A DNA stretch of 64,000 bases, from contig NZ_LMPS01000001.1 of assembly GCF_001424405.1 (NCBI RefSeq), forward strand, positions 1,113,999-1,177,998, read 5' to 3'. This DNA comes from Dyadobacter sp. Leaf189 (GTDB taxonomy: Bacteria > Bacteroidota > Bacteroidia > Cytophagales > Spirosomataceae). The notes below the pieces were generated by a model. The model was not told the origin of the DNA. It searched no databases and saw only the letters and a list, made by a program, of their open reading frames with translations. Below are positions 42,273 to 51,802 of the stretch, one piece after another (the stretch's first letter is position 1; every line of letters begins with the position of its first letter). A program made the translations under genes and the position numbers.

Positions 42273-43373
42273 ATGAGTCTTCAATGCGGGATCGTCGGGT
42301 TGCCAAACGTAGGTAAATCCACTCTCTTTAATGCGATTTCTACCGGCAAAGCCGAAGCCGCCAACTATCCATTCTGTACAATTGAGCCCAATGTAGGTGT
42401 TGTTACTGTTCCTGACGAGCGTCTGGAAGTTCTTACTACACTTGTGAAGCCTCAAAAGGTAATCCCTACAATCATTGAGTTTGTGGATATCGCCGGTCTT
42501 GTAAAAGGTGCCAGCCAGGGCGCAGGGTTAGGTAACAAATTTTTGGCCAATATCCGCGAGGTTGACGCGATTGTGCACGTGGTCAGGTGTTTTCAGGATG
42601 AAAATGTAGTGCACGTGGAAGGGCGGGTTGATCCTGTTTTTGATAAAGAAATTATCGACGCGGAACTGCAGCTGAAAGATCTTGAGTCCATTGAGAAAAA
42701 GATCCAGCGTACTGAAAAAGGCGCCCGCGCAGGCGACGCTAAAGCAAAAGCTGAATTGGAGTGGTTGAAAAAATACAAAGCCACGCTTGAAGCCGGTAAC
42801 AATGCAAGAAGTGTCGAAATAGACGAAGAGACGAAGGAGGCCGTAATCGGCGATTTGCAGCTGTTGACGGCAAAACCTGTTTTGTATGTAGCCAATGTGG
42901 ATGAAGGCTCGATGCTTACGGGTAATGAATATTCCGAGAAGCTGAGAGAGACTGTGGCCAAGGAAGGTGCCGAAGTGATCGTGCTTTGTGCTGCCATCGA
43001 ATCGCAGATTTCAGAAATAGAAGATCCTGAGGAGCATGAAATGTTTCTGGGAGAATATGGTTTGAAAGAGTCGGGGTTGAGCAAGCTCATTAAAGCTTCT
43101 TACAAACTCTTGAACCTGATTACTTACTTCACGGCAGGTGTGAAAGAGGTACGGGCCTGGACAATTGTGAAAGGCTGGAAAGCACCGCAGGCCGCCGGTG
43201 TCATCCATTCGGATTTCGAAAAAGGTTTTATCCGCGCGGAAGTGATCAAGTTAGCCGATTACGAGCAATATAAGACGGAAGCGGGAGTGAAGGAAGTTGG
43301 CAAAATGGCAGTAGAAGGAAAGGAATATGTTGTTGCCGACGGAGATATCATGCATTTCAGATTTAACGTCTAG
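42273..43373 (+). CDS. ychF: redox-regulated ATPase YchF
   Basis: This is an Obg-family P-loop protein that binds ATP rather than GTP and associates with the ribosome. It has the G1 loop [10 protein letters not shown]3 [20 protein letters not shown], the NVDE that replaces NKxD, a coiled coil (about 130-165) and the C-terminal TGS domain with [33 protein letters not shown]. The length of 366 residues is standard. It ends at a long bidirectional terminator. Confidence 0.97.
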   Translation: MSLQCGIVGLPNVGKSTLFNAISTGKAEAANYPFCTIEPNVGVVTVPDERLEVLTTLVKPQKVIPTIIEFVDIAGLVKGASQGAGLGNKFLANIREVDAIVHVVRCFQDENVVHVEGRVDPVFDKEIIDAELQLKDLESIEKKIQRTEKGARAGDAKAKAELEWLKKYKATLEAGNNARSVEIDEETKEAVIGDLQLLTAKPVLYVANVDEGSMLTGNEYSEKLRETVAKEGAEVIVLCAAIESQISEIEDPEEHEMFLGEYGLKESGLSKLIKASYKLLNLITYFTAGVKEVRAWTIVKGWKAPQAAGVIHSDFEKGFIRAEVIKLADYEQYKTEAGVKEVGKMAVEGKEYVVADGDIMHFRFNV

Positions 43374-43393
43374 CTATTTATAAATTCATATAA

Positions 43394-43440
43394 ATTCAAA
43401 AGAAAAGAGCAGCCGGATAGGTTGCTCTTTTCTTTTGAAT
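43394..43440. terminator. long bidirectional terminator
   Basis: Arms 43394-43414 and 43420-43440 form a 21-bp stem with one G-T pair and a 5-nt loop, A/T-rich at the base. It lies between the convergent ychF and T9SS plug genes. Confidence 0.85.
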
Positions 43441-43441
43441 G

Positions 43442-44722
43442 CTATCTGCGCCGATTCCATTCCACTGTGCGGTAACCTACCAGTAAATCGGCCCTGCCGG
43501 CCGGTGGGCGATGATAGATCAGAATATCGTAGTCGTTTTCCGTAGCTCCGTAATTTCCTTCAATAAATGACTCGTCCGGCTTCCCATTGCCTGTTTTCAT
43601 GATGTAGTCGTAGTTGATTACGCCCTGTTTCAGCATGATTTCCGCTTCGTAAGCCTGCGTGTCCGCATTGTAGGTCATTTTGTTGCGTTCATTCAGCTGC
43701 CAAAGATTAAATGCGCCATTTACATAAAAAGCAGCATCAGGTTCTTCGGCTATTTTCAATGTGAAAAATACCGGCGTATAATCAGCCTCCACACTTCCCC
43801 GACCAGATTCTCTTTGATCTACAATATAATTTCCGTTAAAATCATCGACCTGAATGTAAGCGCCACTTGACCTTGGTTTATCAGGAAACAGGTGCAGACT
43901 TGTAAATTCATTGGTACGCTCCATTTCATTAATCCCGAAACCTCTCGCGGATAGCGTCCGGCTGTCGAAATAACGGAATTCATTACCCCCCGGAAACGTA
44001 TTTTCAAGATCGAAAAAAGTGTATTCAAGCAGCCGGTCAAAGGGCTTTACGCTAGTGGGTTTGAAGCCGCTTTTCATCTGGTCAAACCGGAAGTTTTTGC
44101 GGATAAATACTCTCAGATCAGTCTGTGGGGCAATCAGCTCGTATCCCTTGTAATCTACGGAAAAGTCAATCTGCTGATCAGAAAATTGCTCCTGAATGCC
44201 CTGCGAGAACCTTGCTTTTGCATTGATACTTACCCTGTTCTCAAAAAGCATAAATCTCCTGCTCAAAACGGGTTTTCTGTCCCTGTCTGAATATACATAA
44301 ATCACATAATTGCCTGACAGCTTCAATCGCGGCAATTCGAGCCGGTAATGAAAATAGGGCACTTTGGTGCTGAATGCCTGTTCGGGACTATTGACAGGGT
44401 ATTCGTTGAATTCATAGGTGAATTCAATATCATTCAAATTCGACTTTGTCCAATCTGCATTGCAATGGACAATTTTGGCCCGGTAACTATTGAACTCTGC
44501 GGACAGATCATCAAATTCCAGAACAAACGGCGAACCGCCATTGAGCTGCTTAACCGGTGGCGTGAGCAGGCGCGTAGGGTTCTCGGGATCTTCCAGCGCC
44601 GGGTATAGTAAAACCGTCCGGATTTTTTCATCATAGATATAGTCTTCCAGACGCAGCCCATTCGGCTGCGCCTGTGCCTTTAAGGCACATATGGTAAGAC
44701 AAATTACAAGCAGTAGTCGCAT
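43442..44722 (-). CDS. type IX secretion system plug protein (DUF5103)
   Basis: DUF5103 proteins plug the SprA translocon of the type IX secretion system from the periplasmic side. I start at 44722, which gives the signal MRLLLVICLTICALKAQA. The family pattern is present: IRTVLLYPALEDPENPTRLL, YRAKIVHCNADWTKSNLNDIEFTYEFNEYP, YFHYRLELPRLKLSGNYVIYVY, GFGINEMERTNEFTSLHLFP and a C-terminal starch-binding-like fold (AAFYVNGAFNLWQLNERNKMTYN). It is divergent from a Uma2 gene and no other T9SS component is nearby. Confidence 0.92.
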   Translation of the reverse strand: MRLLLVICLTICALKAQAQPNGLRLEDYIYDEKIRTVLLYPALEDPENPTRLLTPPVKQLNGGSPFVLEFDDLSAEFNSYRAKIVHCNADWTKSNLNDIEFTYEFNEYPVNSPEQAFSTKVPYFHYRLELPRLKLSGNYVIYVYSDRDRKPVLSRRFMLFENRVSINAKARFSQGIQEQFSDQQIDFSVDYKGYELIAPQTDLRVFIRKNFRFDQMKSGFKPTSVKPFDRLLEYTFFDLENTFPGGNEFRYFDSRTLSARGFGINEMERTNEFTSLHLFPDKPRSSGAYIQVDDFNGNYIVDQRESGRGSVEADYTPVFFTLKIAEEPDAAFYVNGAFNLWQLNERNKMTYNADTQAYEAEIMLKQGVINYDYIMKTGNGKPDESFIEGNYGATENDYDILIYHRPPAGRADLLVGYRTVEWNRRR

Positions 44723-44820
44723 TGGAGATTTTTGAAATAGTAACGTTACTTTTCGGGTCAAGGTACGTATAGTAAGTAAAAGTGATTTGAACATTATTAA
44801 CTATTTTTGTTTACACACGT

Positions 44821-45399
44821 ATGACAGCACAACCTATCACCATGTATTCAGCAGAAGAGTATCTCGAACTAGAAAGAGCCGCAGATTACAAAAGCGAGTA
44901 CTACCGCGGGGAGATTTTTGCAATGGCCGGAGCCGGGCGGAATCACAATCGTATTAAGGAAAACTTGTCAATTGAAATTGGGTCTTTCCTGAAAGGCAAG
45001 TCCTGCCAAAGTTTTTCCAGTGATATGCGGGTGCATATTCCGGAAAGTACATTGTACACATACCCGGACTTACTGATTTTATGTGGAAAGGCAGAATTTC
45101 TGGACCGGCACACTGATACCCTGCTCAATCCGTCTGTAATCATTGAAGTGTTGTCTCCAAGCACCGAAAGCTATGATAGAGGTAAGAAGTTTCGATTTTA
45201 CCGCGGCATCGACTCGCTGGTAGAATATATCCTGATAGATTCCACCGAGCTCAGCGCAGAAGTGCATCGTAAAGAAACCGGTGATGTTTGGGTTCTTTCG
45301 TCTGCTGCATATGATCTAGAAAGCAGCATTGAAATCAGCCAGGTAGGTCTCACGTTGAAGATGTCCGACATCTATTCTCAAACGGAAGGCATATTCTAA
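44821..45399 (+). CDS. Uma2 family endonuclease (DUF820)
   Basis: This 192-residue PD-(D/E)xK-fold protein has the Uma2 pattern: KSEYYRGEIFAMAGAGRNHNRI, YTYPDLLILCG (metal-binding Asp), PSVIIEVLSPSTESYDRGKKF (Glu and the Lys of the motif) and YRGIDSLVEYILIDS. These proteins are abundant in cyanobacteria and Cytophagales; a nuclease role is predicted from the fold but a biological role is not established. It is a single gene with its own terminator. The ATG at 44821 is preferred over the inner Met at MYSAEEY. Confidence 0.92.
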   Translation: MTAQPITMYSAEEYLELERAADYKSEYYRGEIFAMAGAGRNHNRIKENLSIEIGSFLKGKSCQSFSSDMRVHIPESTLYTYPDLLILCGKAEFLDRHTDTLLNPSVIIEVLSPSTESYDRGKKFRFYRGIDSLVEYILIDSTELSAEVHRKETGDVWVLSSAAYDLESSIEISQVGLTLKMSDIYSQTEGIF

Positions 45400-45403
45400 G
45401 TAC

Positions 45404-45433
45404 AAAAAAGGAGCTATTTCTAGCTCCTTTTTT
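45404..45433. terminator. bidirectional terminator
   Basis: A 13-bp stem (AAAAAAGGAGCTA and its complement) has a 4-nt loop and poly-A/poly-T ends. It separates the convergent Uma2 and ABC-F genes. Confidence 0.85.
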
Positions 45434-45441
45434 GGATAAGT

Positions 45442-47385
45442 TTATTTTCCTGCAAGCTCTTCCACTTCCATCATCAGGTTTTCCCAATCCTCTGTGGTTT
45501 TTTCCAGCTTTTGTTTGATATCGGCATAAAAGCGGTTCATTTCGGCCAATGCAACAGAATCATTGTAAATCGTCGGATCTCCCAGCTTTGTTTCTGTTTC
45601 CGCTTTGCGGATTTCCAGATTGTTGATGGTCGATTCCAGTTCTTCGATCTGTTTTTGCGCTTTTTTCAGCTTGGCTGCATCCTCACTCGAATGCGGTTTG
45701 GGAGCACTCTTTGCAGGCGCAGCTTGCTGTGCAGACTTCTGAGGAGGCGCGCTGCTGACAGTTGCTTTCTCGCTCACAGCAGATTGCAAGCCTCTTTCTT
45801 CAACCCATATTTCATATTCCTGATAAGTACCAGGATATTCTTTGATCTGATGATCTTCAATGTACCAGATCTTGTTTGCAATGTTTTCAACGAAATACCT
45901 GTCGTGGGAAACGACAATGTAGCTGCCTTCATATTGCTGCAAAGCCTGGATCAGGATATTGACAGACTGCATATCCAAGTGGTTGGTAGGCTCATCGAGC
46001 AGCAGGAAGTTAGCCTGTGACAACAATACCTTCGCTAATGCAACCCGCGATTTCTCTCCTCCCGATAATACTTTGATTTTCTTGAAAACATCGTCCCCGG
46101 TGAACAGGAAGCAGCCCAGTACAGTCCTGAGTTCGGTTTCTGTTTTGGTAGGGTTCGCATATTTCAGCTCCTCGATCAGGTTGTGTGCAATATTCAACGA
46201 TTCAAGCTGGTGCTGCGCGTAGAATGTAAACGATACATTGTGTCCCAGTCTTCTTTTGCCTTCAATAGGTTCGGTACCTGCCACAACGCGGAGTACAGTA
46301 GATTTCCCACGACCATTTGCTCCGATCAATGCAATTTTGTCGCCCCGCTCCATACTGATGTTGGTGCTGTCCAAAATGACCTTCTCTCCGTAGGCTTTAG
46401 ACGCGTCTTCCAGCTGAAAAACGTGCCTGCCGGGCTGGGTAGTGAATTGAAAACGGAAATGAACTTTCGCGTTCTCATCGACAACCGCATCCACAACTTC
46501 CATTCTGTCCAGTGCCTTTACACGGCTTTGTACCTGACGCGATTTGGTCGCTTTGGCCTTGAACCGCTCGATAAAACGCTCAGTCTGGCGGATTTTAGCC
46601 TGCTGGTTCTCGTAAGCGCCCCGCTGAATTTCATTACGCTCTTCTTTTTCTTCCAGATAGTAAGAGTAATTCCCCGCATAGTAGATCAGCTTTCCACCTG
46701 ATACTTCTATGGTCGTGTCGATTGTATTATCAAGAAATTGCCTGTCGTGGGAAACAACGATCACAGCTCCTTCGTAAGACTGAACATATTTTTCAACCCA
46801 TTGAATCGAGGGTAAGTCAAGGTGGTTGGTTGGCTCATCGAGCATGAGCAGCGAGGGTTTTTGCAAAAGCAGTTTCGCAAGCATTACACGCATTCTCCAT
46901 CCACCCGAAAATAACCTGAGCGGCTGGTTCAGATCGCCGGTGGAAAAACCAAGTCCTTCGAGTATCGCTTCCGCCTTCGATTGAACAGAATATCCGTCGA
47001 GCGCCTCGAATTCGTCCTGCACTTTCGCCAGCTTGTCTACCAGCGCATCTGTATAATTATGCTCCATATCGTGCAAAATCTTGTCGATCTGCACTTGCAG
47101 CTGATTTTGTCTTTCGAAAGCCTGCATAGCTACCGAAAGTATAGAATCGTCACTTTGGTAGGAAAGCAGGTCCTGGTTCAGAAACCCGATTGTGCAATCA
47201 CCTGACTTGGAAATATGTCCCTCGTCGGGCTGGAATTCTCCATTGATCATTCGCAGGAGTGTCGATTTTCCTGTTCCGTTCAGACCAATGAGGCCAATTT
47301 TCTGTTTCGGCTTTATATGCAGCGATGCACCGTCGTAAAGTGCTCTGTCGCCAAGGAAATAACTGATGTTGGTAATTGCGATCAT
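45442..47385 (-). CDS. ABC-F family ATPase (Uup/YheS type)
   Basis: This soluble twin-ATPase (647 aa) has two Walker A motifs (GLNGTGKST and GANGRGKST), two signatures (LFSGGWRMR and VLSGGEKSR), two LLxLDEPTNHLD motifs, and the interdomain arm characteristic of ABC-F translation factors, with basic QTERFIERFKAKATKSRQVQ. A low-complexity Ala/Ser/Lys linker (about 540-570) precedes a C-terminal coiled coil (KKAQKQIEELESTINNLEIR). Such proteins bind the ribosomal E site or act in antibiotic tolerance; which one applies here is unknown. Confidence 0.95.
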   Translation of the reverse strand: MIAITNISYFLGDRALYDGASLHIKPKQKIGLIGLNGTGKSTLLRMINGEFQPDEGHISKSGDCTIGFLNQDLLSYQSDDSILSVAMQAFERQNQLQVQIDKILHDMEHNYTDALVDKLAKVQDEFEALDGYSVQSKAEAILEGLGFSTGDLNQPLRLFSGGWRMRVMLAKLLLQKPSLLMLDEPTNHLDLPSIQWVEKYVQSYEGAVIVVSHDRQFLDNTIDTTIEVSGGKLIYYAGNYSYYLEEKEERNEIQRGAYENQQAKIRQTERFIERFKAKATKSRQVQSRVKALDRMEVVDAVVDENAKVHFRFQFTTQPGRHVFQLEDASKAYGEKVILDSTNISMERGDKIALIGANGRGKSTVLRVVAGTEPIEGKRRLGHNVSFTFYAQHQLESLNIAHNLIEELKYANPTKTETELRTVLGCFLFTGDDVFKKIKVLSGGEKSRVALAKVLLSQANFLLLDEPTNHLDMQSVNILIQALQQYEGSYIVVSHDRYFVENIANKIWYIEDHQIKEYPGTYQEYEIWVEERGLQSAVSEKATVSSAPPQKSAQQAAPAKSAPKPHSSEDAAKLKKAQKQIEELESTINNLEIRKAETETKLGDPTIYNDSVALAEMNRFYADIKQKLEKTTEDWENLMMEVEELAGK

Positions 47386-47521
47386 AGTACAAAGTTACAC
47401 GGAAAGAAGCAGATAGTAAAAGTAGGATTGTTGGAATAGTTATAAACCGGACCCGACAGGTAGAATCCAAACTTATTTTATAGTAAATTTGATTATAATC
47501 CATTCATCCAAACAACAGGCC

Positions 47522-48130
47522 GTGAACGAGCTTTTCCCTATTTTTATCAAGCTTGAAAACCTGCATACATTGATTGTAGGGGGAGGTTACGTGGGGCTCG
47601 AAAAGATCACCGCAGTACTGGACAATTCACCCCGGGCTACCATCACACTTGTAGCGCCCGAGATCCGGCAGGAGATTGCCGACCTGGCTGCGGAAAATGC
47701 AAGAATCACATTGATCAGGCGCGTTTTTGAAGATCAGGATCTTGACTATAAAGACCTGGTTATTGTGGCTACGAACGATAAGGAAGAGAACAAGCGTATC
47801 TGGAATACGGCCCGGGCGCGGCATATACTCGCCAATGTGGCCGATACTCCCGCTATCTGCGATTTTTATCTTTCTTCGGTTGTCAGAAAAGGGAACCTGA
47901 AGGTCGCTATTTCAACCAATGGAATGTCGCCTACTCTGGCCAAAAGATTAAAAGAAGTGCTGGGAGAGGCGCTTCCAGATAACCTGGAAACAGCAATGCA
48001 GCAATTAAAGGAAGTCAGGGATATGCTCAAAGGGGATTTCGCCTATAAGGTTGACGAGCTGAATCGCATTACCTCTGTTTTGACAAACCCGGTAAAAAGT
48101 GCTGAAAACAATTTGGAAAGCGATAAATAA
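47522..48130 (+). CDS. precorrin-2 dehydrogenase/sirohydrochlorin ferrochelatase-like protein
   Basis: This CysG N-terminal/Met8p-type protein makes sirohydrochlorin from precorrin-2 with NAD and may insert iron to form siroheme. The NAD motif is LIVGGGYVGLEK and the dimerisation/catalytic segment is LANVADTPAICDFYLSSVVRKGNLKVAISTNGMSP. I start at the GTG (47522, VNELFPIFIKLEN), which matches the family start. The TTG at 47489 coincides with TAAATTTG (47484-47491), a good TAnnTTTG -7 box, so it is likely untranscribed. Other siroheme genes are not in the window. Confidence 0.9.
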   Translation: MNELFPIFIKLENLHTLIVGGGYVGLEKITAVLDNSPRATITLVAPEIRQEIADLAAENARITLIRRVFEDQDLDYKDLVIVATNDKEENKRIWNTARARHILANVADTPAICDFYLSSVVRKGNLKVAISTNGMSPTLAKRLKEVLGEALPDNLETAMQQLKEVRDMLKGDFAYKVDELNRITSVLTNPVKSAENNLESDK

Positions 48131-48406
48131 CGCCTCTGATGGTTACAATAAATCTTGCGCTAAATTGTTTTAATAAAGATCTTTATACCAGTACTTACCG
48201 CACCCTCTAAATCAGTTTCAGTTTCTGCGTACCCCGGATTATTAACTCCGGAACTGAAATTCCATTCATCGTTTGCATACTCTTGCCGAAAGCGAAAAAT
48301 TGAGTTCGTTTTTTAAGACTATAATATGTATTATTGAACATACTAATTAACCAACGCCGAGCAGTCGGAAGCCCTTAATTTTTGAGATAGACTTATACAC
48401 AAACAT

Positions 48407-51400
48407 ATGGATCGTTTTTACCGGAACAGTGGCCAGGGTCGGCTTTCGTTGTGGCTTCTTGGTGTTTTCTTCTTTTCACTCTTTCTTTTTTCCCATTCAT
48501 CGTCTTCTGCTGCGCTCGCTTTTGAAGTGAGAGGTATTGTCAAAAGCAGTACCGGTGAAGTGTTGATCGGTTCTACGGTGCGCGTCAAAGGCACTCAGAA
48601 AGGGACGGTTACCAATGAAAGGGGCGAGTTTGTTATTTCTGATGTGAATGAAGGTGCCACGCTGGTCGTGACGATGATCGGGTTTTTACCAAAAGAACTT
48701 CCTGCCGCACGTAATATGACGATTGAGCTGGCTGAGGATGCAGTTGGTTTGCAGGATGTGGTCGTAACCGGTTTTCAGCAGATCGACAAGGATAAGTTTA
48801 CGGGCTCGGCGGTTACGCTTAAAACAGACGATGTAAAAATCGACGGACTGCCTGACGTGAGCCGGATGCTCGAAGGCCGGGCTGCGGGAGTTTCCATTCA
48901 GAATGTATCAGGTACTTTCGGAGCAGCACCCAAGATCAGGATTCGCGGCGCCACTTCTTTGAATGGAGATAATAAGCCACTTTGGGTGATTGATGGTGTC
49001 GTTCAGGAGGATATTGTGAATATTTCAAATGACCAGCTTTCCAGTGGCGACCCTACTACATTGCTGGGTTCGGCAGTGGCGGGACTTAACCCCAACGATA
49101 TTGAAACATTTGATATCCTGAAAGATGCTGCTGCGGCTGCATTGTACGGAGCCCGCGCAATGAACGGGGTAATCGTGATCACTACCAAAAAGGGAAAGAG
49201 CGGCAAGCCGGTGATTACTTATTCTGGTAATTTCAGCACGCAGCTTACGCCTTCCTACCGCAATTTCAACATCATGAATTCTGCCCAGCAAATGTCGGTT
49301 CTGGGTGAACTGGAAAGGAAAGGATACCTGAATTCGGACATTCTTTCCAAGCCTGATTTTGGTGTTTATGGCAAATATTACAACTCGCTGAATGGAGACA
49401 GTCAGGGTAATTTCCCGATCCCGAATACGCAGGATGCCAAGAAAAACTACCTGCTGAGATATGCCAAAGCCAATACTGACTGGTTTGATGTACTCTTCAA
49501 GCAAAATTTTATCCACGAACATTCGCTCAGCGTTTCATTTGGAACAGATAAATCAAGTTCCTACGCATCGGTAAGTTACCTCGATGATAATGGCTGGACC
49601 ATCGCCGACAAGGTGAAACGCTACACATTGAACTTCAATAATACGTACCAGCTTTCTGACAGGTTAAGTGTGGGCCTTACTACCCTCGCTTCCGTGAGGA
49701 GGCAGCAGGCGCCCGGCTCGCTCAGCCGCAGAAGTAATCCCGTGGAAGGTAAGTTTGACAGGGACTTTGATATCAATCCATTCAGTTATGCATTGAATAC
49801 CAGCCGCACCTTAACTGCATACGACGAGAATGGCGATCTGGAATACTTCCGTAGAAACTTCGCGCCATTTAACATTGTATCCGAGCTCGCCAATAACAGG
49901 ATCAACCTGAACCTTGCGGATATCAAACTTCAAGGGAACCTTTCCTACAAGCTTACAGACCATATCAGCTACGATTTCCTGGGTGCATTGCGCTACATTC
50001 AAACGGGCCGCGAGCATATTATTACCGAACATAGCAATATGGCGAATGCCTATCGCGCTGCTGATAACTCTACGATTGCTCTGGCCAATAAATACCTGTA
50101 TACTGATCCTGATGTGCCTAATGCTTACCCGGTGATTGTGTTGCCAAGCGGAGGTTTTTACAACCGGAATGAAGATCAGATGCTGTTTTACAACATCCGG
50201 AACAATTTCAGGTTCAACAAAATGTTTGCGGAAAGGCACCAGATTGACCTGCTCGCCGGTCAGGAGATCAAGTACACAAACCGCCAGAATTCAAATAATA
50301 CGGGATATGGATTTCAGTATGACCAGGGAGGAACTCCATTCGTAGACTACCGCATTCTGAAACAAACCATTGAAACAAACTTCCAGTACTACGGAATGCG
50401 CATGGATTATGAGCGTTTCGCCGCATTCTATGGAAGTGCGGGGTACACGCTTGACGATAAATACAACTTTACCGGATATATCCGCTACGATGGTTCCAAT
50501 GGTTTTGGTAAATCGGCAATCGCACGCTGGCTGCCAACTTATACCATCGCCGGATCCTGGAATTTTGACCGTGAAAATTTCATCAAAGGCTTCAAATGGC
50601 TGAGTATGGGAAGATTGAGGGCCAGCTACGGACTTTCAGCGGATACCGGCCCCGCTACAAACTCTGCCGTTTTGTTCCAAAGTATTATCACCAGGCGACC
50701 TTATGCTGATGAAAAGGAATCGGCTATCGCATTGTCCTCACTTGAAAACACCGAGTTAACCTGGGAGAAATTGTATAGCGGGAATGTAGGACTTGATCTG
50801 GGGCTGTTTGCCAACCGTGTTAACCTGACTGTTGATGGTTATTTCCGGAACAGCTTTGATCTGATCGATGAGATAAAAACATCGGGTATCGGCGGACAGA
50901 TTTACAAAGTCGCCAACTACGCGGATATGCAGTCTTACGGCGTTGACTTTTCGCTTGACGGGGTTTTGTACAAAACCAAAGACTGGGATTTCAGATCGAG
51001 AATCACAGTGGGTTATGCTAAAACCCACATCACCAATGTTGATAACTCGCCCGGAATTTTTGATTTGGTAAAAGCGGAGGGTGCAAATGTAAAAGGCCGC
51101 CCCGTGAGGAGCCTTTTCTCTATTGACTACCGCGCATTAAACCCGAAATCGGGTGTTCCGATTTTTGTGAATGAAAATGGCGAGGTTAATTCAGATGTTT
51201 ACCTGCAGGATCAGAATGTATCCTATCTGAAATACGAAGGCCCGGTGGATCCACCCGTAACTGGCGGGTTCAACAATACCCTTGCTTATAAAAACATTAC
51301 ACTCAATGTGTTTTTAACCTATCAATATGGTAACAAAATACGCCTGAATCCATTGTACAAGGCTGCATTCAGTGACCTTGATGCCATGCCCAGGGAGTTT

Positions 51401-51763
51401 CTGGATCGCTGGCTGATTCCCGGTGAAGAAGGTGTGACGCCAGTAGCGTCAATTCCTGACAAGTTAGAAGCTCAATATCTCGCAGGTACCTATCCTTATA
51501 ATATTTACAATTACTCAACTGAGCGCGTGGCGAAGGGAGATTTTATCAGGTTGAAATCCGTTTCACTATCCTATAAAGTTCCCGTTTCCGTTGCGGGCAG
51601 ATATGGTCTCAAAGGAGCAAGTATCCAGCTGTCGTCGATCAATCCCTGGTTGATTTATGCCGACAAAAAGTTAAAAGGGCAGGATCCCGAATTCTTTAAC
51701 TCGGGCGGGGTCGCTCAGCCCATTCAGAAGCAGTTTACAGTTGCATTGAAACTGACATTGTAA
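48407..51763 (+). CDS. SusC/RagA family TonB-linked outer-membrane protein
   Basis: This 1118-residue TonB-dependent channel imports a large nutrient bound by its SusD partner. After the signal peptide (hydrophobic LWLLGVFFFSLFLF) comes the carboxypeptidase-regulatory domain (VRGIVKSSTGEVLIGSTVRV), the TonB box DVVVTGFQQ, the plug with IRIRGATSLNGDNKPLWVIDGV and the SusC signature FDILKDAAAAALYGARAMNG, and the barrel ending VALKLTL. SusD follows after 39 bp, then a metallopeptidase and a DUF4302 lipoprotein. The ligand is unknown; with a peptidase in the operon it may be peptide or protein rather than glycan. Confidence 0.95.
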   Translation: MDRFYRNSGQGRLSLWLLGVFFFSLFLFSHSSSSAALAFEVRGIVKSSTGEVLIGSTVRVKGTQKGTVTNERGEFVISDVNEGATLVVTMIGFLPKELPAARNMTIELAEDAVGLQDVVVTGFQQIDKDKFTGSAVTLKTDDVKIDGLPDVSRMLEGRAAGVSIQNVSGTFGAAPKIRIRGATSLNGDNKPLWVIDGVVQEDIVNISNDQLSSGDPTTLLGSAVAGLNPNDIETFDILKDAAAAALYGARAMNGVIVITTKKGKSGKPVITYSGNFSTQLTPSYRNFNIMNSAQQMSVLGELERKGYLNSDILSKPDFGVYGKYYNSLNGDSQGNFPIPNTQDAKKNYLLRYAKANTDWFDVLFKQNFIHEHSLSVSFGTDKSSSYASVSYLDDNGWTIADKVKRYTLNFNNTYQLSDRLSVGLTTLASVRRQQAPGSLSRRSNPVEGKFDRDFDINPFSYALNTSRTLTAYDENGDLEYFRRNFAPFNIVSELANNRINLNLADIKLQGNLSYKLTDHISYDFLGALRYIQTGREHIITEHSNMANAYRAADNSTIALANKYLYTDPDVPNAYPVIVLPSGGFYNRNEDQMLFYNIRNNFRFNKMFAERHQIDLLAGQEIKYTNRQNSNNTGYGFQYDQGGTPFVDYRILKQTIETNFQYYGMRMDYERFAAFYGSAGYTLDDKYNFTGYIRYDGSNGFGKSAIARWLPTYTIAGSWNFDRENFIKGFKWLSMGRLRASYGLSADTGPATNSAVLFQSIITRRPYADEKESAIALSSLENTELTWEKLYSGNVGLDLGLFANRVNLTVDGYFRNSFDLIDEIKTSGIGGQIYKVANYADMQSYGVDFSLDGVLYKTKDWDFRSRITVGYAKTHITNVDNSPGIFDLVKAEGANVKGRPVRSLFSIDYRALNPKSGVPIFVNENGEVNSDVYLQDQNVSYLKYEGPVDPPVTGGFNNTLAYKNITLNVFLTYQYGNKIRLNPLYKAAFSDLDAMPREFLDRWLIPGEEGVTPVASIPDKLEAQYLAGTYPYNIYNYSTERVAKGDFIRLKSVSLSYKVPVSVAGRYGLKGASIQLSSINPWLIYADKKLKGQDPEFFNSGGVAQPIQKQFTVALKLTL

Positions 51764-51802
51764 CGGGGACTTAGACTAAGATTTTGATTCAAGATATTTC
51801 AT

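Noticed and set aside
48131..48406. A riboswitch or tRNA in the spacer before the SusC gene.
   Set aside because: No cloverleaf or conserved aptamer core was recognisable. The only dyad is a GC-poor TAAAGATCTTTA palindrome.
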